A DNA stretch of 64,000 nucleotides. Origin: Elymus sibiricus. Taxonomy: Eukaryota; Streptophyta; Magnoliopsida; Poales; Poaceae. Positions 45,804 to 55,653 of this stretch are shown here, piece by piece (position 1 is the first letter of the stretch; each line of letters starts with the position of its first letter). Under the pieces are notes generated by a model. The model saw nothing but the letters and a program-made list of their open reading frames with translations, did no database searches and was not told the DNA's origin. The stretch spans positions 302,374,509 to 302,438,508 of the forward strand of contig CM077671.1 of the NCBI GenBank assembly GCA_039707655.1, in the 5' to 3' direction. Position numbers and translations under genes: made by a program.

Positions 45804-46399
45804 ATCTCCCCCTTTTTGGTAATTGATGACAACATATAGATCAAAGCTTCGACATATGATATAATCAATGAATATAATCATCGCTTTGAGAAGTATGTGA
45901 TAAGCAAGAGCTCCCCCTAAATTTGTGCATTATTTAAAATTTGTGTTTGAATGCAAATGCACAATCGATTAGGTACATGGGGCACTTCTTCCATGTCACA
46001 TACACCTTGGTCGTGTGCGAGAAAAATAGGAGTTAATATCATAGAACAACACAATCAAGCAAAAATGAATGATCATCTCATAAGTAGCATAATGATAGGA
46101 AATAGTAGCAACACACATTAAGCGTATGATCAAACACCACATAGTTCAACACATCCAATTCAAAAGACCAAATGTTTTTGAAAAAGCGATAAAAACCATA
46201 CGCTCCCTCACTCGAAGCCTAAAGATCTATATACACTTCTCCCCCTTTGGCAACAAGTTACCAAAAAGTTCAAAGGCATATAGCTAAACGTTCTTGGGCT
46301 GATCTCCTCCGGTTGTTGATGAAGGAGTCGAGAGAACTGCGTCGGCGAAGATCTCAGCTGATGTCCTGGATGGAGTTGAAGTAGCAACAGGAGGAACTG

Positions 46400-48416
46400 G
46401 AGCTGATGGAGCTTAGGTGACAGTAGCAGGTGCTGATGAAGAAGGCCTCAAATCTGGAGCTGGCACTGTGGCTGATCTGGCCTGGGTAGTGAAGTGTGTG
46501 CCTGGCCTGAGAGGTGAGTCATCCTCATCATCATCATCATCATCATCATCTGAAGACTGAGGAAGAGGCACAGAGTCAACTTCCTTCTTGAGCTCATTGA
46601 CTGTCTTGGTCAGCCCATCTACCTTGTCATTAAGGGTCTTGATCCTGTTCTCAAAGATCCCGACAAGACTGTTTTGATTGTTCAGAATGTCCTTGATATC
46701 CTTCTGCATGCCTTGAACGGATGAGATCAAGAGATCCATTTTCTCGTTCCTGGATCTAGGGACCTGAGCACTAGTGGCTCTAGCTGCCTCTGCCTCTGCC
46801 TGTGCTTGAGCTGCAGCTGATGTGGGATGTTCTGGGTCCATCAGCACAACATTGTCCTCTAAATCTGGTTGTAGGGGCAAATGGGGTATGTCCAGAGCAA
46901 AGATGTGCTTCTCCAGCTTGGAGTTGATGAGCATCTGAATGTAGGGTGCAAAGCAGCATGAGCGCTTCTGATCAGCAGCAACCCTCTTCATTGTCTCTAC
47001 TATCAAGTCCATCACACAAATCCTGGTGTGCCTGTCAAGATGGATCAGCATGTTGATTGAATGGCCTCGAATCATCTTCTCATCTCCTGACTTGGGCATC
47101 AAAGTATGCCTCAAAATGGTGTTCATGGTGCGGAGGCCAGCCTGGAGGAATTAGATAGAACCTAACTTGTGAGATTTCAAGTTAGCAGCAGGGATAGCAT
47201 TGTACATGTCCTTCATAGCATCATGGCTCTCCTTGGATTCAGAGTAGACATCCAAGTCACCATCCTACACCTCTGGGACTCCTAAGATGGCAGCTCATTC
47301 ATCAACAGTAGACTCGTATCTTGCTCCGTCTGTCATCCATACAATTCTACCATCTCCATAGAAATGAGCAGTGGAGTAGAATTGCATGATCATCTCGTCG
47401 TTCCATGCAGTGAACTCTTTGCCAACAAACTCATCTAGGCCAATGCAATGAAAGTTGTCTTGAACATTTGGAAAGAAATCTTCATTAGCCTTGATGTACT
47501 GCCAATCAACATATCTCATGTCACTCACAGCTGGACTCTTGTCAAGCAGCACAGTCTCATAGAAATCCTGTTGCTCCTTGGTGTAGAATCTGTAGTCCAC
47601 AGCTGTCTTCCTCCTCTGGGCATATGGATCAATGGCTCTCCATGCCCTCAAACCAGAATCCTTCCTCTTCTTCATGTCTTCAGCAAGTGGATGGCTGGCA
47701 TTATGTTCAGGAAGGTGTGGTCTAAGCTTCATCAAAGTAGACATGGCATCCTCATCCTCAACTCTAGAGGTAGTCCCTTTGTTCTTCTCAGAAACTGGAA
47801 TCTGCCTGGATGTCCTCTTGGGTTTCTCAGCAGCAGCCTTCTTGGGGGCAGACTTGGTGCTCTTGGAGGGACCTTGCTTTGGCATAGCATCTGCCAAAAG
47901 CTTCTTTTGCCTCTTCTTGGGAGGGGCCTTGACAACCTGTTCTTCCTCCTCCTCCTCAGCAGCAGCACCAGCAGTCTCCTCTGGGTCCTCAGACATGGAT
48001 GTTTGCCTGCCAGTGACATAGACAATCCTCTTTCTAGCATGCTTCTTCTCTCCTACCTTCTTAGGCAATGACTTCCTTGGGGGCTTAATGGTCATGGTAG
48101 CCCTAGCACTCTCAGGTGCTCTCATAGCTTCAGAGCTAGCATAAACCTTGCTGACAGTCCTCCTGGAAGAGGTGGCTTCATTAGCAGACTTCTTAGCAGC
48201 TTTCTCTTGCTTCTTGGCAAGAACATCCTCTGGAACAAAATCTGAATCCTCCGCATCTGAATTCAGCTTCTTCCTGGCCCAAGTAGCAGCATTGGGCAAC
48301 CCATGAGAACTAGGGGTGCCTGGATCTGAAGAGGAACTAGACTCAGGACTAGTGCCTGAATCCATCTCAACACTCTGCTCTCTGAAGTTGTTCTCACTGT
48401 CCTCAGCACTTGACAT
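46400..48416 (-). pseudogene. Second ORF of the non-autonomous Copia family, copy d, with in-frame stops
   Basis: The start ATG at 48416 matches 29505 of copy c. The same Ser/Glu-rich, Lys/Ala-rich (..KKRQKKL.., ..KPKRTSRQI..) and globular aromatic regions follow. The frame is kept through the site of copy c's 38-bp deletion. Three stops nevertheless interrupt the globular domain: TGG to TGA near 47297, then TAG near 47267 and TAA near 47152. A fourth stop (TAA) near 46413 precedes the Pro/Ala tail. The coiled-coil-like segment at 47030-46560 and an Asp-rich run encoded by a GAT repeat near 46520-46550 are intact. Function unknown, and it cannot make the full protein. Confidence 0.7.
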
Positions 48417-48423
48417 ACTGACC

Positions 48424-48865
48424 CTATGAATAGAGTATAGAGGAGTAGAAGAAGATGAGCCATCACAAAATGCAGCTATTTTTGAAAGTTTGAACTCAGA
48501 ATTTCTCAAATTTTGCATTCTGCCAAATGTATGTCGGTACAGCCGAGACAAAATTTTCGGACACACCGAGACTAACAACCTGCTTTCCAAGAACTTGGCA
48601 CCATTCTCGGTTTCACCGAAAATAGGTACTCGGTTCCACCGAGGTGTTCTCAGTGTGCCAGAAACAACAAATCGATGCTACCAATTATTTTGCATCGGTT
48701 CTACCGAGATACATGAGGCGGATGGCAAAACCTAAAAAATCCATCATTCACTATTCTATTGAGTTTTCTAGAGGATAAAGAGATGTGCAATCGGTGGCTT
48801 ATAGATAAATCTAACATCATTGTGCAAGAATCGGACGGGGAGCGCAAGAAGAATCGAATCCGTAC
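48424..48865 (-). other. Candidate leader intron of the second ORF, copy d
   Basis: On -, GTACGG is at 48865 and TTCATAG ends at 48424, eight bases before the ATG at 48416. Both splice dinucleotides are kept relative to copy c, although the flanking bases differ. It includes a dyad group at 48534-48707. Confidence 0.4.
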
Positions 48866-49034
48866 CCTAACTTGGCGACGGATCCGCTACGGCGAAGATG
48901 CCCGTCGACGGTGAGGATCCCAGCGGCAGAGACGCACGGGGAAGCAAAGGCGATGACCAGGGTCACGAATCGGCAGCTTATGGTTATGGGGCGCGACGGT
49001 TTGAAGATTGATTTTAAAGCGTCGGGTCCATAGC

Positions 49035-49231
49035 ATATATACCCCTCGCTGTCGGTGTCACCGATTCTAAATTTTCGGTGTCACCGAGTTTCCCTGTCAG
49101 TTGTTCCTCAACTGTCAGCTGACAGGGAAACTCGGTGTAACCGAGAATATGGAATCGGAAGTACCGAGATAGAAAACCAGATCAACCCTAGGCATTCGGT
49201 GAGACCGAGAATTGTGGGTTGGTTCCACCGA
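49035..49231 (-). promoter_or_regulatory. Candidate internal promoter of the second ORF, copy d
   Basis: Six dyads of the TCGGT-N3-ACCGA type at 49052-49231 lie upstream (on -) of a TATA-like atatata at 49035-49041. The order and spacing match 28687-28869 in copy c. An extra inverted repeat (gagtttccctgtcag and its complement, 49078-49132 region) lies among the dyads. Confidence 0.52.
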
Positions 49232-50117
49232 GATGCACTTGGGAGGTTTTAATGGTCAGTCCTTTGTCGATACGGGACTCCGAGTGCTCCACACACAGAG
49301 GGGTCGAAAAAGTACTTGTTCAAATTTTGTGATGCGGCATGAATGGAATATGAGGTGAGAAAGCATAGATAGCTAGAGAGTGGTCCTAGGCATTCTTGTC
49401 CATCCAATTGGCAAAAGATAAATCAAAAACCAAATAGCAACAATTGGATGTCCTCGAATGGGTAAATAAATGCAGACCAACATGCTCACACAATAAGATG
49501 TCAAATGAAATCATGGCAAACATGCACAAACACACTAGCATCTAACAAGCACTTTGGCGATGACGAAGTCATCTATATATGAGTATATTGACTTAGGAGC
49601 CAAGTAAGAATACTTGATCATAGGTCATACTCATCGTTTAAGCACAAGTGGGGTTACCACTTTTACATAAAGCATTTAATGTTGTCACATACTAAGAGAT
49701 GCTTTGACTCAAGTCTAAGAGTAAAGCTCCCCCTTGATGTGACATCCCCCCATAGGAGGGATAAACTAACCTTGGGTTTTGACGATGAAGACTTCATGTT
49801 GGTGAGGTAGTGATGGATGCTCAAGGTTGATGAAGATCATCAAGAGTTGGGAGCATCCTTGTTGTTTCCTTACTCTACTCACCTACATGGGTTAGTCCCA
49901 ACACAGAAGAGACAAATACAAGGATATCTATGGACATGGAGTGCAAAGCATATGTAATGATGTCCATTGATTTGTTGATTACCTTGTCCCTTGCTTACCT
50001 TTGAGGGAATGTGTGACTCCTTGAACTATTGCATAGAGTTGATGTTGATTGCAAATAGTTCTTGCCAATAATGAATGTGAGTGAATTTCATTGGTGGAGT
50101 CACCCCTCAAGAACTCT
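49232..50117 (-). other. Non-coding spacer after gag, Copia copy d
   Basis: The counterpart of 27804-28686 in copy c. No ORF and no trace of protease, integrase or RT. Confidence 0.6.
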
Positions 50118-52301
50118 CTAGTTCTTATTATTGGGGACCCACATCAAGTTGATGGGGATCCTTGGTGTTGAAGTAGCCTTTGTAGAAGTTGAGCTTGCAG
50201 TAGCCTTGGGAACCCACTCCACCAAAGCTAGGGATTCATCTTCATATGAGGCAATGTCCTCTTGAAGCTTGTTCTTGCCCTTGAGCTTGTGGTCTTGTGG
50301 TGGAAGGTCATCTTGAGTGTTTGTCCCCGGAAGAGTATTTACATACTTCTCCTTTTGAGGAACAAACTTGGGCTTGGGGTATTGACCTTCTTCCCATTCA
50401 ACTCCATTAGCGTTGAAGTAGCCAACACCATGGTTCTTTCGGTATCGTCCGTGCTTGCGTACAATCTCCTCAAATTGCTTACACCCGGCAAGACTCTTGT
50501 AGATACCTTTCTCTATAATTCCTTTCAATAAAACATTTTCTTGCTCAAGTGTAACTTGGCTAAGAGAATCATCATTAGTGGAATCAATAGAACTACTAGA
50601 AGCAACATCATTAGGTTTAGCATTTTTATTGTTGCTACTAGATGAAGAACCTTTCTTGCCTTTGTTACTAGTTTGTTTAGATTTAACTTGTGGCATGAAT
50701 GTAGACAAGAGTAGTCGTTTGCCTAGATAAGATGATGTCTTCTTTCGGAGATCGTCATTGATAGCTTTAAGAAACTCATGCTCTTGCTCCAAGTTGAGTT
50801 TCTCGAAGTGTAGCTTCTCATGAGTCCTTACAAACTCTCTATGATCTTCAAGAGTAGATTCATGAGCTAACTTAAGAGTGTTTAGTTCTTTAGTTAGTTG
50901 TTCTATTTTCATCTTATCATCATCAAATGACTTATCTTGACTAGCATGAGAATTATCAAGTTCATTTTGACTAACATTACTAGTTTCATCAAAGAGCAAG
51001 TCATCATCACAAAGCAAATCATCTTCATCACTATTGAAATCAAGATACTCGGGGTGTGATACCTTGGGGCCTTTAGCCATGAAGCAACTTCCACTCCCTT
51101 CATTTGGTGAATCAAATAGATCATAGGAGTTGGTAGTTACTAGAGCAAGTCCGGCAACACCTTCATCTTGACTATAGTCGGAGTCGGAGTGATAGCTTCT
51201 CTCGGAGTTGTTGTCGGAGTCGGAGCCGGAAACCCATTCACCAACATGAGCTTGATGTTTTCTTCTTGTGTAGCTCTTGGTGTACTTGTCCTTCTTCTCC
51301 GAATCCCTATTTCTCCTTGAGGGTCTTCGTTCATAACGATCATCTCTACTCCTTCTCTCTCTTTGAGGTGATTCATTTCTTGAGCTTCGTCTTCTAGGTG
51401 ACTCTTCTCTTCGTTTGTAGGGAGCCGTGCACTCATTTGAGTAGTGTCCGGGCTTCCCACAATTGTAGCAATTGCGGTCACGACTTGACGAATGCTTCTC
51501 ATCATATTTTGAGTTGGAGCTTCGTTCTTTGCCTCTATTCTTGTAGAACTTTTTGAATTTCTTGACCATGAGGCTTATCTCTTCATTGGTGACAAGGTTG
51601 TCGCTTGAAGTTGTGGGAGCATAACTTGTGGCTTTGTAAGCACCGCTAGACTTGTTGTGAAGCTCTTCTTTGTCTTTGAGTGTCATGTCATGAGCAACAA
51701 TCCTTCCAATGACTTCCGTAGGCTTGAGATCTTTGTAGTTGGGCATCATTTGGATCAATGTGCACACGGTGTCGTATCTCTCATCCAAAGCTCTAAGTAT
51801 CTTCTTGATGATGAATTTGTCGATCATTTCTTCGCTTCCTAAGCCGGCAATCTCATTGGTGATGAGAGCTAGCCTAGAGTACATCTCCGCGACTCCTTCA
51901 CCATCCTTCATCTTGAACTTGTCAAGCTGACTTTGAAGAACATCCAACTTGGATTCTCTCACGGACTCATTTCCTTCGTGCATATCAACCAAAGTATCCC
52001 AAATCTCTTTTGCATTCTCAAGGCGGTTGATTTTGTTGAATTCTTCGGGGCATAGGCAGTTGAAGAGAATGTCGCATGCTTGAAAGTTGTATTGCAACAT
52101 CTTCAATTCATCCGCGGTCGCTTCACGATCCGGTTCCTTTCCATCACCAAAGAATTCACCTTGCAAGCCAACACGAACAACAGCCCATACGGCGGGGTTA
52201 TGACCAAGAATATGCATTCTCATTTTGTGCTTCCAACTAGCAAAATTAGTGCCATCAATGTACGGACCTCTACGGTGATAATTTCCCTCACTAGACGCCA
52301 T
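50118..52301 (-). CDS. gag: Copia (SIRE/Maximus-like) Gag, 727 residues, intact
   Basis: A single uninterrupted frame runs from ATG at 52301, 40 bp after the PBS, to the stop at 50118. Residues about 10-240 form the UBN2-type Copia Gag domain (..FASWKHKMRMHIL.., ..EIWDTLVDMHEG.., ..DKFIIKKILRALDERYD..). A CCHC zinc knuckle (CYNCGKPGHYSNEC) is at about 277-290. An Arg/Ser-rich stretch (about 295-350) follows, then a Ser/Asp-rich acidic stretch. A Lys/Glu/Leu coiled-coil-like segment is at about 470-560 and a Lys/Ser-rich linker after it. It ends in MWVPNNKN, and the stop position is shared by copies a and c. Gag would assemble particles and bind element RNA in the cytoplasm. With no pol in cis, enzymes would have to come from another element. 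It is the only long intact coding frame in the window. Confidence 0.88.
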   Translation of the reverse strand: MASSEGNYHRRGPYIDGTNFASWKHKMRMHILGHNPAVWAVVRVGLQGEFFGDGKEPDREATADELKMLQYNFQACDILFNCLCPEEFNKINRLENAKEIWDTLVDMHEGNESVRESKLDVLQSQLDKFKMKDGEGVAEMYSRLALITNEIAGLGSEEMIDKFIIKKILRALDERYDTVCTLIQMMPNYKDLKPTEVIGRIVAHDMTLKDKEELHNKSSGAYKATSYAPTTSSDNLVTNEEISLMVKKFKKFYKNRGKERSSNSKYDEKHSSSRDRNCYNCGKPGHYSNECTAPYKRREESPRRRSSRNESPQRERRSRDDRYERRPSRRNRDSEKKDKYTKSYTRRKHQAHVGEWVSGSDSDNNSERSYHSDSDYSQDEGVAGLALVTTNSYDLFDSPNEGSGSCFMAKGPKVSHPEYLDFNSDEDDLLCDDDLLFDETSNVSQNELDNSHASQDKSFDDDKMKIEQLTKELNTLKLAHESTLEDHREFVRTHEKLHFEKLNLEQEHEFLKAINDDLRKKTSSYLGKRLLLSTFMPQVKSKQTSNKGKKGSSSSSNNKNAKPNDVASSSSIDSTNDDSLSQVTLEQENVLLKGIIEKGIYKSLAGCKQFEEIVRKHGRYRKNHGVGYFNANGVEWEEGQYPKPKFVPQKEKYVNTLPGTNTQDDLPPQDHKLKGKNKLQEDIASYEDESLALVEWVPKATASSTSTKATSTPRIPINLMWVPNNKN

Positions 52302-52340
52302 ACTCTCCTAGGTTGTGAGACCAATGCAATGGAGACCAAA

Positions 52341-52352
52341 GCTCTGATACCA
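52341..52352 (-). promoter_or_regulatory. Primer-binding site of Copia copy d
   Basis: The complement of TGGTATCAGAGC lies next to the 5' LTR at 52355. Confidence 0.88.
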
Positions 52353-52354
52353 CT

Positions 52355-53870
52355 TGTAGGACCGAAAGTATGTCTAGAGGGGGGGTTATTAGACTACTTG
52401 ACCAAATAAAATTTCTACCTTTTCCCAATTTTTAGTGTTGGCAGATTTTTAGCATTCGTGGCAAGTCAAGTACACCCTACACATGCATGTCTAAGAGTAT
52501 AGCAGCGGAAAGTAACAACAAGCATGAGTAGAAAGGAAGGGTAGGAGGATCAAACTCAATTGTAGACACAATGATTTTTCCTGTGGTTTCGATAGGTGGT
52601 GCTATCGTACGTCCACGTTTATGGAGTCTTCAACCCACGGAGGGTAACGGTCACGAGAGTCCACGGAGGGCTCCACCCATAAGGGTCCACGAAGTAGCAA
52701 CCTTGACTATTCCATAACGGCTTCCGTCCACGAAGGACTAGCCTCACTATGGGTAGATCTTCACGACGTAGGCGATCTCCTTGCCCTTACAAACTTCTTG
52801 GTTCAACTCCACAACACGAAGTAGGAGGCTCCCAAGCGACACCTAACCAATCTAGGAGGCACCACCCTCCAAAAGGTAATAGGCTCGGCAATGTCGATGA
52901 ACTCCTTGCTCTTGTGCTTCAAGATGATAGAGTCCTCAACACACAATCACTCTCTCACAGATTTGGCTTGGTGGAAGAGATGGGATTGGTGGAAAGCAAC
53001 TTGGGGAGGCTAGAGATCAAGATTCATATGGTTGGAATGGAATGGCATGATCTCAACACATGAGTAGGTGGCTCTCTCTCAGAAAACTGGATGGGGCAAG
53101 TATGGAATAGTTCTGAGTGCTTCTCTTTCGAGTGGGTGGTGGTGAAGGGGTATATATAGGCATCTCCAAAAATCCAACCGTTACACCTAAAGTGACCAAC
53201 TCGGTGACACCGATGTGTGAATCTTGGTGGTACCGAGGTGCTCCAAAGGTAGCAACTTTTGAATCTCGGTGAGACCGATATATAAAACTCGGTTGCACCG
53301 ATAAGGTGACCAATGGTCAGATTGCCCAATCTCGGTGACGCCGATTCAGCGAACTCGGTGGTACCGATTTTGTGAAACTGCGTAACAGAAAGTTGGCAAC
53401 CCAAACTCGTTGGCACCGAAGCAGAATCAGTTGCACCGAAAGGCTAGGGTTTGGCTTAGGTCTGTCTGAGTATGGGAATTGGTGGCACCGAGTGGAAAGT
53501 GTTGGTTGCACCGATTTTGGATATTTGACTTTGGACAGACTTTTGTGGAAGAGCTTGTGGGAGTTTTGGGTGACTATCACTTGTGCACGTATGAGCAATT
53601 TGTTCACCAACAATACCTTACCCCCTTTTAATAGTATTGGCTTTCCTATGGACTCAAGGTGATTTCTCACAAAGTAAAATGTAGAGTCCTCTTGCTTGAA
53701 GCTTTGCCAATCCATTTCCTTGCATCTTGGGGTATTTCCACAATCTCCACAATCCTTTTGCCAACCCATCATTGAACTTTTCCTGAAATATACTTAGTGG
53801 AAACATTAGTTCAATGACTTATATGTTGTTATTAATTACCAAAACCACCAAGGGAGCAAATGTGCTTTCA
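52355..53870 (-). repeat. 5' LTR of Copia copy d (1516 bp)
   Basis: TG...CA ends. The dyad array is at 53201-53514 and the TATA box (tatatata on -) near 53150-53157, just downstream of the array in the direction of transcription. Confidence 0.92.
53201..53514 (-). promoter_or_regulatory. Dyad array (TCGGT-N3-ACCGA) in U3 of Copia copy d
   Basis: Ten 13-bp sites, the first at 53201-53213 and the last at 53502-53514. About half have one arm altered (TTGGT, TCGTT or TCAGT) while the other arm and the 3-bp spacer are kept. Most changes are C to T or G to A at CpG. Confidence 0.78.
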
Positions 53871-53875
53871 AGTAC

Positions 53876-54335
53876 ATCCCCGCCCTGTCCAAAGGTGGTC
53901 TTCGCCTGCAAAGTGGCTGTCGATGGTGCAGAGGTGGGCTCGGCGATGACATCCGTCCTGCTGGGCTCGTGGTCATGGTCTCGTTGCATCGGAATGGAAA
54001 CCTTTGGGTGGCGCTTTGGGAACCCGCGTACGTCCTTGCTCCCTTTGCACCAAAGGGGAAACTGCACCGACTGGCGCACTGGCGCCGCCTGTCCTTCCTT
54101 GCGTCATCCTTGACTCCTGAGGCCGGATTCAGCATAGAGATCTCCGCCGCTCCGGAGGGGGCCTGAGGAGGCCCAATCCTTGCTGGTCTTGGTGTTGTCT
54201 CCCTCGTGAGTTCGGGTCCTCGCGAGGGCCTTGTCTTGAGTGGGGCCACGCCAGCCGCGCTTGGCTGACAAGGTGGGCCATGCCCTGGGCCGCAGGCAGG
54301 CAGGTCTGGGTACCCCCGTTCCCAGAACGCTGACA
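53876..54335 (-). repeat. 5' LTR of the Tat-like element, right part
   Basis: It continues 43858-44290 after Copia d and matches 35355-35805, ending CGCTGACA at 54335. A short stretch near 54205-54220 is absent from the other LTR. Confidence 0.85.
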
Positions 54336-54340
54336 GTTTT

Positions 54341-55156
54341 GTTAGGGTTTGATCCCTAGTATCCACTATGTTCTGAGATTTATGTTGCTATGACTGTGCT
54401 ATGCCTAATGCTTGTCACTAGGGGCCGAGTGCCATGATTTCAGATCTGAACCGTTTATGTTATCATCTCTATATCCATGTTCTTGATCCGATCTTGCCTA
54501 GTCATATGCACCTATTACATGTTATGATCCGTCAACCCCATAGTGACAATATTTGGCATACTTCGTGGTGATGACCGTAGTTTGAGGAGTTCATGTATTC
54601 ACTATGTGTTAATGCTTTGTTCTGGTTCTCTATTAAAAGGAGGCCTTAATATCCCTTAGTTTCCTTATGGATCCCGCTGCCACGGGAGGGTAGGACAAAA
54701 GATGTCATGCAAGTTCTTTTCCATAAGCACGTATGACTATTTACGGAATACATGCCTACATTAAATTGACGAACTGGAGCTAGTTCTGTATCGCCCTAGG
54801 TTATGACTATTACATGACGAATATCATCCAACAAGTTACCGATCCAGTGCCTATGATCTTTCCACTTATTGTTCTTGCTAAGTTACTATTGCTGCTGCTA
54901 CTGTTCCAACTGCTACGAAACTATTGCAACTACTGTTACCGCTACTATTACTGCCACTACTGCTATCAAACTATCATATTACTGTGCTACTGATCACTCT
55001 GCTGTAGATATTTAATCTCCAGGTGTGGTTGAATTTACAACTCAACTGCTAATACTCTCAAGTATTCTTTGGCTCCCCTTGTGTCAAATCTATAAATTTG
55101 GGTTGAATACTCTACCCTCGAAAACTGTTGCGATCCCCTATACTTGTGGGTTATCA
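54341..55156 (+). repeat. Solo Gypsy LTR, right part
   Basis: It continues 34330-34926 and ends ..TTGTGGGTTATCA at 55156. It holds an imperfect CTA/CTG trinucleotide-rich stretch at 54885-54970. The outer duplication atccc shows one LTR alone between target sites, so it is a solo LTR. Confidence 0.82.
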
Positions 55157-55653
55157 ATCCCCCCTTCGGCAGGGTGCCGGAACGGAGCTCCAGATGGCCT
55201 CGCGACAGAACAGAGACTTGCAGCGGCGGAAAAAGGGTTTCGGGACTGCCTCCAGGGTTTTTAGGATATTAGACAATTTATAGGCCGAAGAAGGACGTCG
55301 GGAGGCGGCTGAGGGGGCCACCACATATCAGGGCGCGCCCATCCCCCCAGGGCGCGCCCTGATGTGTGGTGGGTCCCTCGTGCACCTCATGGCCTCCTTC
55401 CGGAGCTTCTAGGTCTTCATATATTCCAGAAAAAATCATCAAAAAGTTTCGTGGCAATTGGACTTCGTTTGGTACAGTAAACCTGAGAAGGCAAAAACAT
55501 GCAGAAAATAACAACTGGCACTGGGCACTGGGTCAATAGGTTAGTGCCAAAAAATATTATAAATTGGTAAATAAAGACCCAAAAAGTATCCTAGAATGAT
55601 AATATATCAGCATGGAACAATAAAAAAAATATAGATACGTTGGAGACGTATCA
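55157..55653 (-). repeat. LTR of Athila-like element G, right fragment (U3 side)
   Basis: It is the reverse of an LTR beginning TGATACGTCTCCAACGTATC and ends on + at 55653. A TATA-like atatat lies at 55419-55426 on -. A 23-bp inverted repeat with one mismatch (55318-55340 against 55350-55372) lies just upstream of it. The neighbouring aagcttggggatgct (on -, 55654 onward) is the PPT, so this is the 3' LTR of an element lying to the right. Confidence 0.75.
55318..55372. repeat. 23-bp GC-rich inverted repeat in the LTR of element G
   Basis: Arms 55318-55340 and 55350-55372 pair with one mismatch around a 9-base centre. Each arm contains gggcgcgccc. Confidence 0.88.

Larger units (their letters stand above)
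44291..53870 (-). mobile_element. Copia (SIRE/Maximus-like) non-autonomous element, copy d, with intact gag
   Basis: On - the order is 5' LTR 53870-52355, PBS 52352-52341, gag 52301-50118, spacer, dyads and TATA, leader intron, second ORF 48416-46400, PPT and 3' LTR 45803-44291. A perfect duplication agtac flanks it (44286-44290 and 53871-53875), and the length is 9580 bp. It lacks pol, like copy c. Because it sits inside an LTR that itself sits inside another LTR, it is among the youngest insertions in the window. Confidence 0.92.
34927..54335 (-). mobile_element. Tat-like Gypsy retrotransposon with antisense ORF, carrying nested Copia d
   Basis: Left (3') LTR 34927-35805. Right (5') LTR 43858-44290 plus 53876-54335. 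Both have TGTC.../...GACA ends, and gtttt is duplicated outside. On the - strand there is a PBS-like site next to the right LTR, then gag (43.5-42.0 kb), protease (42.0-41.4 kb) and a stub of RT (about 41.1-40.7 kb). Tandem repeats and an antisense ORF on + follow, then the PPT. Most of RT, all of RNase H and integrase are missing, so the element is internally deleted. Confidence 0.82.
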
